NCBI GenBank assembly: GCA_003427395.1
Contig: BFEA01000561.1
Span: 993,701-1,022,360 of the forward strand
Origin: Chara braunii
Taxonomy: Eukaryota; Streptophyta; Charophyceae; Charales; Characeae
Direction: 5' to 3'
DNA length: 28,660 bases
This document shows, in pieces, positions 21,319-28,660 of this stretch. The notes below the pieces were generated by a model. The model was not told the DNA's origin and did no database searches. It was given only the letters and a program-made list of their open reading frames with translations. The position numbers were made by a program, and so were the translations under genes. Each line of letters opens with the position of its first letter. The first letter of the stretch is position 1.

Positions 21319-21330
21319 GCTCCGATACCA
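21319..21330 (-). other. Primer-binding site, initiator tRNA-Met type
   Basis: On the minus strand, TGGTATCGGAGC lies two bases inside the 5' LTR. It differs at one base from TGGTATCAGAGC, the sequence complementary to the 3' end of plant initiator tRNA-Met used by many plant LTR retrotransposons. Confidence 0.85.
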
Positions 21331-21332
21331 AC

Positions 21333-22412
21333 TTTTATGAACTTGGTTGTTTGACGATTTTCAGTGCCACTCACACACAGACACTCTCACACACGCCCAT
21401 ACATGCATAAGATGAAGGGGAGAGGAGACAGAGTCCAGACTGTACACAGATCAAAATAGGCAGCGGAATACAACTATGCACAGGTGGGGAGAAGACACAC
21501 AGTGTTCCTCACTCTCTGACAGTACTCCCAACAACCAATCACAAGAAGAAACCTGCGAGGATAACAATCGGATTCACACTGATGATGAGCCAATTAAAAC
21601 CAAATATCGTTACAGAGTTTGTTCCAGTATCTCGCCACTTTCAGAACCCCGCATTCCACTCTCTACCCTACACCCAGTCCGTAGTGCAACACCGAAATGG
21701 CCTCCCAGAGGCCAGCGCCAACCACCCAGATGAAGAGCAGATCCTGCGATGAAGTCTTCAGTGCCGATGAACAACTCTAACGAAGAAACAGGCAGCTATG
21801 GCAGCCGCCACCCACGAATACCAGTGAAGAGCCTCGACATAGCCCTGCCAGGCGTAGATACCCTCCGGGGTAGATGCGCTGAGGATGCCCCAACTTTGGC
21901 AACCTTCTGAAGGCCGGCTATGGCTGCCGTCCACGGCAAGGGTCTCAGGATGCCGCCTGTAGACAATCACCACCACCAACGTGCTTGGCTTCTCCAAACG
22001 CTGCTTCGCAAGAATGAAAAGCCAAAAGTCCTGAATCGATTTTCCTAAACTATTAATAGATCTACACTACCCTAACCTAGACCTAGACCCGACTGACTGG
22101 ACCGACCGGTACCGTTCCAGTTTCGGCCTCTCGGCCTCTCCCTACCCGGCTATAGGCTATAGGACCGTCTATCGGTATAGGCCCTTCGGGCCTGTCCGTC
22201 CTAGGGGTAGCCCGGGTCTGCTATACGCAGTGAGGGTAGCTGTAGGAAATTCGAAATAGTGCTGGGCCTATATTTCCCATATTTGCAGATATGTCCCTCA
22301 CGAATTTTCCTTACAGGCTCCCTCAGCCAAACAAAATTATGACTCTAACCTACTGCTGTTACTGTACAGCCTCGCAGTCAGTCTCGGCAGTCAAAATCGG
22401 CAAGTCATTGCA
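21333..22412 (-). repeat. 5' LTR of the chromovirus
   Basis: Matches 13417-14572 throughout. Its internal edge should read TG but has become TT (21333-21334), a point change. It lacks ~14 bp present in the other LTR and in the solo LTR. As the 5' LTR it would hold the element's promoter. I could not place a TATA box with confidence. Confidence 0.95.
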
Positions 22413-22416
22413 CAGT
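22413..22416. repeat. Target-site duplication CAGT, right copy
   Basis: Direct repeat of 13413-13416 abutting the outer end of the 5' LTR. LINE ORF2 reading resumes immediately after it. Confidence 0.85.
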
Positions 22417-23193
22417 GAAAACAGGGTACACGATAAGGAAGAAGACAACAGACCCCCGCCCGTTCATATCAGAAAGATGGATCAAACAGCTAGGGGAGGA
22501 ACATGGCTGGCCCTCTGGAATCCCATGGGATTACTACAGCGGTATTAAACCCACAAGATTCAGGAGCCTACAATGGCTGATACTCTACTGGGCTGTCCCA
22601 GTCAACGAATGGCTTGATAGACGAAGGAAGGAACACCAGCGAACAGAACAGTCCGCCCTCTGCAGAATGTGCGAAGATAGCAAAGTGGCATCACTTGTTC
22701 ATTGCTTGATTGAATGTTCTCACACGGACAAAATATGGGAAGCAGTCAAATCAGCTTGGTCCAAGATTTCCCCAAATCCATTCCTCGTGCAAACAGACTC
22801 AAAGAAGGAAAGATGAAAGAGGAAGAAAAGGTCATAGCTGATCTGATGTGAAGGGGGGCACTATGGTCGATTTGGAAATCTAGATGCAAGCAAACACTCA
22901 ACAACCAGAAAACAACAAGAGATGAGGCCCGGCAGGAGACAAAGGATATCGTAGAAACCGAAATCAGGGCTCAATGGAAAAGAGAACTTAGGAAGCAGGA
23001 AAGGTTAACAGACCCCAAAAGAAGAGAGGCGAGTCAAAAATCCTTTGAAGAAAAATGGTTGCTAGGCAAAAAGATAGCTAAAACAAATAACGCTTGCATA
23101 AAGTTCCAAGATTGGGATAGCACAAATCAACTCACAACCACGTCAGATAGAGAAGGGACACCTTCGACAGAAGATCAATATCAAAGAGATTAG
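22413..23193 (+). pseudogene. LINE ORF2 C-terminus with zinc-finger-like motif, 3' of the chromovirus
   Basis: Reading resumes directly at the insertion site, in the frame of the GTG at 22415. The segment includes RFRSLQWLILYWAVPVNEWL, then CRMCEDSKVASLVHCLIECSH: a C-X2-C...H-X4-C pattern typical of the zinc-binding C-terminus of plant LINE reverse transcriptases, followed by IWEAVKSAW. A frameshift near 22800 moves to frame 1, a TGA at 22849 interrupts, and RGALWSIWKSRCKQTLN continues in that frame, a typical LINE tail. The frame ends at the TAG at 23191. It is the same ORF2 as 9751-13416. Confidence 0.85.
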
Positions 23194-24750
23194 GAAGCGA
23201 GAACCAGCCCAGAAATTTAGGAATAAATGACACATATAGACAGACACCTAGAACCCGATAGGCAACCATGCAATCTTAACAAATATGCAGAAGAAAAGGT
23301 AGGGTTACCAAAAAGAACAGATCTTCAACAAAAGCACAGGATTCCCACACGACCTCAGCGATAAAGCAACTAGAACATATAATTCTAAAACAGATAAAAA
23401 TGCCGAGACCATCAATCCTATAAAATCAGCAGGTAACGGATCAATGAGAGGAAACAACCACTAGGGTTTAGGGTTTAGCTAAGACCAAAAAACAACAGAA
23501 ATAACAACACCATAAAATCACTATAACAAAAGCAAGGCTTCAGGGCTTCAAACGCTGAAAATAGAGCAGCAGATCTTAACACCCAACGTCAGATACGGCA
23601 ACATAGGAACGCTAAACAAGTAAGAAAACCCCTCCCCGGCCCCAATATCGCTCCACAACACCCCTAACCCCCCCCACGGATGTTTTTTTTTTTCGGTCCA
23701 AAAGTTCCAAAACACATAAACACAGCAAAGCTACCCACACACAGCAGGAAGGCAAAAAACCAGCCCCTGTCCCACACCCATCCCTCCAATCCCAACATAG
23801 CCGGACACCAAAGATAGGAACAAACTTCAATAGAGTCATAGATTAAAAGCAGGACCACGGATGGGCGCAGGATCCCACAGGAAAAGGAAAGAGACACAAC
23901 TCTTAATGCAGGGCGTGAACCCCCTCTGGGGGCTTTATGGCGACTGCTCAAGGAGGACACAAGTCAAGGGAAGTTGTAAATTAGAATTTAGGATAAGAAT
24001 CAGGAGACTGGCATAGGCACAGCTACCAAGTCAGTACGAGGAAAGAAACAGCACGCATGGATACAGTAGGTCATACCAATAGTTCCAGCAGGCAAGGAGA
24101 AGCCGACAGTCAGAGCACTGAGAGGAACTGGCTGGTCAGGATCCAGATAGACAAACTACAAGCTCCAAGTCACAGGAAGGACAGACTAGCAACCAAGGAT
24201 AGAAACAACTTTTTCAGGCTAACTTAGGCAGGGGTGAAGGGTGGTACATCCTTCCTCTCGGAAGTAATCAATGCCTTTCTTCAGGCCTTCCCACCATAAG
24301 GGGGAGGAGTGTGTGTGAGTGCTATTTGTAACCCTTTCTGACTTGCCGGTGGAATAGGAACCAGACTGATGCTCCCCAGAATGGAAATGGAGCCAGAACC
24401 CGCCATATAATGCCGAGGTTGTATCCCCCCAACCACACACATAGAGGTTTACCCCTCCAGTAACTCCAATTACCGTCGAGGAGGTCTGATTCCCCCTCGA
24501 CTTGTCGTTGTCAGGTGTATGTTTCTGTAATAATTTCCCAGTTTTATGCTTCTTTTCAATCTTCTGCCTACTGAATGCTTATTCCATGCAAATTAAATGC
24601 CTTGTCATCGTCACGTTTCTACGTGTGATTGTCCCATTGACGTAAGCTGTGTATGTGTCTGTTTGTATTCGCTGACTCTCATCTTCCTGGGCCACCTCCC
24701 TTGCTGGAGAAGGCTGAGCAAAGCAGACTGAGAGCTCATGGTTCAGCCTC
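23194..24750 (+). other. Probable LINE 3' UTR and downstream sequence, no gene seen
   Basis: No coding homology. It starts A-rich after ORF2, with many in-frame stops. A 10-12-base T run lies at about 23683-23694. The true 3' end of the LINE is not marked. One reading is that the element ends at the A tail at 24925-24949, giving an unusually long ~1.7-kb 3' UTR. The alternative is an earlier end and a separate short retroelement. Confidence 0.4.
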
Positions 24751-24949
24751 CAAGAGACCCTCGTTGCATAAGATGGGAGTACCTTCTCTTATTCCACCAC
24801 TACCTTTCAGTCTGGAAGGCGAAGTAAAAAATATAACCTATGGTCCTATAGTACCTATACCGCATTCTTCGGAGACCGGCAGAGGCCGGGCGTTACTGGA
24901 CCAAAAAGGCTGGTGCCACCAGGCAAAAAAAAAAAAAAAAAAAAAAAAA
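24751..24949 (+). repeat. A-tailed ~200-bp sequence, copy 1
   Basis: The unit starts CAAGAGACCCTCGTTGCATA and ends in 25 consecutive A at 24925-24949. It recurs at 24951-25152 with roughly ten base differences. An A tail marks a retrotransposed 3' end (LINE, SINE or processed RNA) in plus orientation. Confidence 0.75.
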
Positions 24950-24950
24950 N
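24950..24950. other. Single N between the two A-tailed copies
   Basis: One undetermined base lies at the junction of the first A run and the second copy, so the junction was probably closed or joined by the assembler rather than read directly. Confidence 0.9.
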
Positions 24951-25152
24951 CAAGAGACCCTCGTTGCATAAGATGGGAGTACCTTCTCTTATTCCACCAC
25001 TACCTTTCAGTCTGGAAGGCGAAGTAAAAAATATAACCTATGGTCTTATAGTGCCCATACCGCATTCTTCGGAGACCTGCATCGGCCGGGCGTTACTGGA
25101 GCAAAAAGGCGGGTGCCAACAGGCAAAAAAAAAAAAAAAAAAAAAAAAAAAA
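24951..25152 (+). repeat. A-tailed ~200-bp sequence, copy 2
   Basis: It starts at the same base as copy 1 and ends in 28 A at 25125-25152. Differences from copy 1 cluster around 25045-25120. It could be a 5'-truncated second insertion next to the first tail, a true tandem duplication, or two alleles joined in assembly. Confidence 0.75.
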
Positions 25153-25540
25153 CGCCGTGCTGGTGTTTCAGCCAAAGCTTGGTGCACAGTTCTACTCCAT
25201 TTCAGCGAAAAGAGGCTCGGAAGTAGTGGTGGTTCAATCAAAGAAGAGAGCCAAATGGTACTGCTGCTCAGATGAAGGGGTCGAGGCAGGGCATTAGAAG
25301 GCAGGAATTATTGGGAGGGCACCTGTGAGGAGAACAAACGAGTGCCACTAACCCCAAAACGTTCCTCCTCATGCAGGCCGCTGCTGTGTATCGTGAGCAG
25401 CTGTAGCCTCCCGGGGGCTTGGGGGAAATGGCAGGCTTATCAGAGGTATTGGTAATTTGGTAGTTTTAACTTTAAATCTATAAGCATAGGTTGCCTATTA
25501 TTATCTGATCCACATAAATTCCTGTTGCCAGTAATCTTAC
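25153..25540. other. No gene seen
   Basis: Unique-looking sequence after the second A tail. There is an imperfect dyad TGAGGAGAAC with GTTCCTCCTCA (about 25326-25377). No coding or RNA homology is recognised. Confidence 0.4.
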
Positions 25541-25615
25541 GGTATAGGCTTTCATTTATTTATTTATTTATTTATTTGTTTATTTATTTATTTATTTATT
25601 TTTAGGGTATAGGCT
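25541..25615. repeat. (TTTA)n microsatellite flanked by a 10-bp direct repeat
   Basis: About 50 bp of TTTA units (25554-25603, one G interruption) lie between two copies of GGTATAGGCT (25541-25550 and 25606-25615). A tail-like tetranucleotide flanked by a short direct repeat is what a very short minus-strand LINE or SINE insertion with a (TAAA)n tail would leave. Confidence 0.75.
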
Positions 25616-25755
25616 ACGATTCGGATGTTACCCTTTTTTTCACCTCAGCAAAAGGTGTGATGGTCACTGATGGACCAGAAAGGAGTTTCAGCAGGTAAAT
25701 GAAATGAATGATGACTAAGGGCGAGATCCCACTAGCAAAGGGATTGGATCGAAAA

Positions 25756-25849
25756 CCTGAATGAATGTGGACGTGTTTGTGGAGACGTGCAGATCATCGC
25801 TATTGCTCTGCTTCTGTGCATCTCTACATAAAACACGTCCAGATTCAGG
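25756..25849. repeat. Imperfect foldback hairpin of about 94 bp
   Basis: CCTGAAT then TGGACGTGTTT on the left pair with AAACACGTCCA then ATTCAGG on the right, with a 4-nt bulge on the left arm and a few mismatches nearer the loop (GGAGACGTGCAG against CTTCTGTGCATCTC). It resembles a small foldback/MITE or a miRNA-precursor-like fold. There is no proof of transcription. Confidence 0.6.
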
Positions 25850-26098
25850 CGCTTAGTGCAATCTTCTTGGCTAGTGGGAGCTCGCCCGAAGATCAACAAG
25901 AGTCGGCATTCAGAAAACCACTGAGGTTTCAAAAAGTAGGTGCTCCTTTTCTTTCTATGCAATGTTGGATTCATTGTAAACGCGAAAGCATCAATGAGAG
26001 CCAGATTCAATGGATTCAATAAGGCACACCATGGTCAAGGCACTCAGCAGGCTACCCCCTCAGCAGATTACCTGGTATCAGTGACAGGCTACCAGCAG

Positions 26099-26154
26099 CC
26101 TCCTGTTGAACTGAGCTGGTTAGAGAAAGCTCAAACAGAAGAGAGGGACAGGTC
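26099..26154 (+). repeat. Direct repeat flanking the 111-bp foldback, left copy
   Basis: Shares CCTCCTG, AACTGAG and GAAGAGAGGG(A/G)CAGG in order with 26270-26332, which lies 171 bp away with a few small insertions. It encloses the foldback at 26156-26266. Confidence 0.65.
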
Positions 26155-26155
26155 A

Positions 26156-26266
26156 CTACCGTCTTCACCCGAATAGAACGCCCGGTTATTATAGCTGCAT
26201 TTGGCACAACTTTCAGTCCAGATGCAGCGATAATTACCGGGCGTTTTATTCGGGTGAACACGGTAG
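26156..26266. repeat. 111-bp foldback with 49-bp arms
   Basis: Arms 26156-26204 and 26218-26266 are inverted repeats identical at about 44 of 49 positions, with a 13-nt loop. Ends are CTACCG and CGGTAG. The size and pairing fit either a MITE-like foldback element or a hairpin-RNA precursor. It contains no protein-coding frame. Confidence 0.85.
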
Positions 26267-26269
26267 CAT

Positions 26270-26332
26270 CCTCCTGTCTAACTGAGATCGTTTGAAACTT
26301 CAGACTCAAACTGAAGAGAGGGGCAGGCTCCA
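26270..26332 (+). repeat. Direct repeat flanking the 111-bp foldback, right copy
   Basis: Right-hand partner of 26099-26154; see that entry for the shared words. Confidence 0.65.
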
Positions 26333-26859
26333 CTGGTGCTATGGTTGTTGTAAGTTAGCACCCACCTGGCCATATTCATGGACAGGTTCGTTATTTCTTA
26401 GAACAAACATAACACCAGTGGGGCCTGGTTCTGAGAACCTAATCCGTCGCCCCAGAGTAGAGCCTGGTCCTCATAGCCTAATCGATCCTCCCACACTTGT
26501 CATGGATGAAATACCATCATACTCACATGCAGCTGTGGCAGCTCTGCCACTTTTACATCTGATGTTATCTACAGTGCCTCCCTTCTTTCACACCTGCTCA
26601 CCATCATGAAGGCGGTTTCAACATCCTTCAGCACTGGCAGCAATTATGACTTCCACTGCTACTATATCTAGCAAGTGTGGCAGCCTTACTGCATACAGCC
26701 CAGCTGACATGTGTCCACTTGATGCACCTGCTCGTCATGGCAACTGCAGAGACCACCTTCACGACTGGTGGCTATCGATATACTTCGTCCTTCACAATGC
26801 GTGGCAATGCCAGCTACACTATCACACTTGGAGCGCATGACAACATCATCCCCTGCATA
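26333..26859. other. No recognised gene; short local duplication
   Basis: The frame 26292-26609 stays open for 105 codons but has no domain. Near 26425-26495 a ~35-bp unit with GCCTGGT(T/C)CT and CCTAATC(C/G) is repeated once. The sequence ends at the solo LTR insertion site. Confidence 0.4.
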
Positions 26860-26863
26860 TCTG
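26860..26863. repeat. Target-site duplication TCTG, left copy
   Basis: Directly precedes the solo LTR and recurs at 28100-28103. Confidence 0.75.
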
Positions 26864-28099
26864 TGTAATGACTTGCTGTTTTCTGGCTGCACCATAGGTA
26901 GGACAGATTCACCATTTTGTTTGGCTGAGGGCTAACCGAGTGACCTGCCTGTAAGGAAAATTCGTGAGGGACATATCTGCAAATTCGGGAAAATACAGGC
27001 CCGTACTAACTGAATTTCCTACAGGTACCCTAACTGTGAATACCAGACCCGGGCTACCCCTAGGACAGCCAGGCCCTATAGGCCTAAGCTGATAGACGGT
27101 CCTATAGCCTATAGCTGGGTTGGGAGAGGCCCTAGAGGCCGAAACAGAATCGGTACCGGTCGGTCAGTCAGTCCGGTCTAGGTCGAGTCTAGGCTAGTTT
27201 AGACTATAGATAGGATGGGCACATCGGTTCAGGGCTTTTGGCAGTGGGTACCGAGTACATCGCTGCTGCGCTACACGTGAACCGGAAGTGGTGACGGCTC
27301 AGCGTTGTGGGAACAGACATAGCCAGACCTTCGGAGCGCCGGCCATAGCTGGGATCTACGCTGTACTCTGCCAGCACGCGGGGCTGTCAGAGGCCTGGGT
27401 TATTGAGGTCTACTGGAGGCGAGAGAAGTTGGTGCCCTGATGGACCCTCCTCCGGAGTGGGGTTCCAGGGTTGTGGTGCTGCAGCCATAGCTGCAGCTTC
27501 TTCCTCAGAGGTCATCTTGTCAGGATTTGGGTGGCACTGCTGCAGACTTCCATCCGGGAAGTCTTCCGACACTTCAACATCATCAGATACTGTGGTGCTG
27601 ATCTTCTTCTTCATCCTCTGAGTGGCGCTTGGCCTCAGAGGCCTGTTTCAGGGTGGCGCTGCCCTCTGGAGGCAGCACTTGGGTGGCGCTTGATGTTTCA
27701 GGGGCTCAGGGGTGTCACGGGTGGTTACTCAGGGTTTGGGAGTGAAGCGCTGCTCATTTCTGAGCAGCGCACTGTAGTACTGAGGTTATCCTGACAATTC
27801 GAGACTTTGAGTTTAATAAACAGTGTGATATTGGGTTTGGACTATCATCGTTTCATTGTTTCTTGGATGTGATCTACTCGGATTTCCTTTATGACTGGTT
27901 GTGAGGATTGAGTGGAGTGAATTGCACTTTCAGTGTACCCTTTCATATCGCATGGTCAAGTCTTCCGCTGTGTTTCTCTCTCCCTGTGCGGTGTGATACT
28001 CCTATCCGCTCCCCTTCCTTCTGTGTATGTATGGGCATACCTGGAAGTCTATGTGAGTGAGTGTTGGTCTTCAGACAACAAACAACCAGAATCATAACA
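26864..28099 (+). mobile_element. Solo LTR related to the chromovirus LTR, opposite orientation
   Basis: It begins TGTAATGACTTGC and ends GAATCATAACA, matching the reverse complement of the ends of the 13417-14572 LTR. Shared internal blocks include TTTTGTTTGGCTGAGGG, GAGGGACATATCTGCAAAT, the CTATAGCCTATAG palindromic block, and GTATGGGCAT near the end. The middle (about 27400-27900) is much more diverged, so this is a related subfamily rather than a third copy of the same element. It has no internal region, and TCTG flanks both sides: the mark left when two LTRs of one insertion recombine. Confidence 0.85.
27815..27820 (+). promoter_or_regulatory. AATAAA polyadenylation-signal-like hexamer in the solo LTR
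   Basis: An exact AATAAA lies in sense orientation about 280 bp before the LTR end. LTRs carry their own polyadenylation signals, and this is the best candidate here. The two LTRs of the full-length element differ in this part, so the site is not confirmed by comparison. Confidence 0.4.
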
Positions 28100-28103
28100 T
28101 CTG
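28100..28103. repeat. Target-site duplication TCTG, right copy
   Basis: Direct repeat of 26860-26863 at the end of the solo LTR. Confidence 0.75.
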
Positions 28104-28588
28104 ACGGCTACGGGGGTTCCCACCTCCTTCACACCTACCAGATACAGTAGCTCCAACACCAGTCACATGTCAGAGAACAATGCATCCATGTCGGAGGTAG
28201 TGATATCTGGACGAGTGAATGCACATGTGACATCAAGTCTTTGGGTTCCAGATGTCTGGAAAGGCCAGCAAGGAACAACTAGAACACACGACTGACATCT
28301 GCCACAGGCATCATGTTGCATGCCTGAGAGATCAGAAAGGCATAAGTGCAGAACCCAAGAACTGACTGAAGGAGAAAGAGCAATGGCAATGCAGCAGACA
28401 TTCTGAAGACAGCCTGAAATGCATTCACAGATGAAGGAGGTGGAAGAGGAGACGAGGTGGGGAGAAGACGAGGGACCTGTCAACTCAATAGCTCTGTGCC
28501 TGAATAGTCTCCAACTATAATCCCCAATGTCTCCACCGAATACAATGCTCTAATCTGGGAAACTGCCAAATGTCACCCAGTCTCAACT

Positions 28589-28593
<5 letters not shown>
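28104..28593. other. No recognised gene
   Basis: A frame continuing from the left of the solo LTR stays open to a TGA at 28293, but its sequence matches nothing I know. On the minus strand 28483-28163 is open for 106 codons, also without a domain. I see no other structure. Confidence 0.4.

Positions 28594-28660
<67 letters not shown>
28594..28660. repeat. (CT)n dinucleotide microsatellite at right window edge
   Basis: Unbroken CT repeats run to the end of the window: the reverse complement of the (GA)n that opens it. The true length is unknown because the sequence ends inside the tract. Confidence 0.98.

Larger units (their letters stand above)
13417..22412 (-). mobile_element. Ty3/gypsy chromovirus inserted in LINE ORF2
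   Basis: The element is full length but dead. It has two LTRs (13417-14572 and 21333-22412), a CAGT duplication on both sides, a primer-binding site next to the right LTR, a polypurine tract next to the left LTR, and minus-strand coding order gag, zinc knuckle, protease, RT, RNase H, integrase, chromodomain. That order and the chromodomain define chromoviruses (established classification). The coding parts lie in at least five different reading-frame blocks, so no polyprotein can be made. The LTRs differ at roughly 40 sites by eye, mostly transitions, so the insertion is not recent. The 8996-bp span includes a 60-N gap that looks spurious. Confidence 0.95.

Noticed and set aside
7811-22851. 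Premature stops in the LINE as proof of C-to-T (RIP-like or methylation) mutation
   Set aside because: Any TAA, TAG or TGA can be derived from CAA, CAG or CGA by one C-to-T change, so the stops alone prove nothing; LTR comparison is the proper test.

Overview
This is a eukaryotic nuclear window made almost wholly of transposable elements and low-complexity DNA. I see no intact host gene, rRNA, tRNA or CRISPR array. The Ty3/gypsy pol and the LINE proteins most resemble those I associate with charophyte green algae, Chara in particular. That assignment is recognition from memory, not a search.

Layout. (1) 1-62 is a (GA)n tract. (2) 63-4740 has no recognisable gene. It holds TGCCTT-rich, purine-rich and C-rich blocks with strong strand asymmetry, and a possible minus-strand A-tailed insertion (3219-3516). 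(3) 5081-5680 is an array of five diverged ~120-bp repeats of alternating type. It is followed at 5929-6777 by a dense cluster of stem-loops, four of which share an almost identical 20-21 nt loop on different but self-complementary stems. (4) About 6790-13416 and 22417-23193 (3' end possibly 24949) is one plus-strand LINE: ORF1 with a CCHC knuckle, then ORF2 with endonuclease, reverse transcriptase and a C-terminal zinc-finger-like motif. It is broken by stops and frameshifts. (5) 13417-22412 is a minus-strand Ty3/gypsy chromovirus inserted into LINE ORF2. It has two ~1.08-1.1 kb LTRs, a 4-bp target duplication (CAGT), an initiator-Met-type primer site, a polypurine tract, and decayed gag, protease, RT-RNase H, integrase and chromodomain regions. 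(6) 24751-25152 is a tandem pair of ~200-bp A-tailed sequences split by one N. (7) 25541-26334 holds a TTTA microsatellite flanked by a 10-bp direct repeat and two long foldback hairpins. (8) 26864-28099 is a plus-strand solo LTR of a related family with its own 4-bp duplication (TCTG). (9) 28594-28660 is a (CT)n tract, the reverse complement of the left edge.

Order of events: the LINE inserted first and the chromovirus landed in its ORF2 later. The solo LTR is the scar of a separate insertion. Nothing looks able to move on its own, because every coding region carries stops or frameshifts. No new multi-gene system is visible. The best candidate for something undescribed is the shared-loop hairpin family at 5929-6425, together with the repeat array just upstream; these may be the leader of the LINE or belong to another element.
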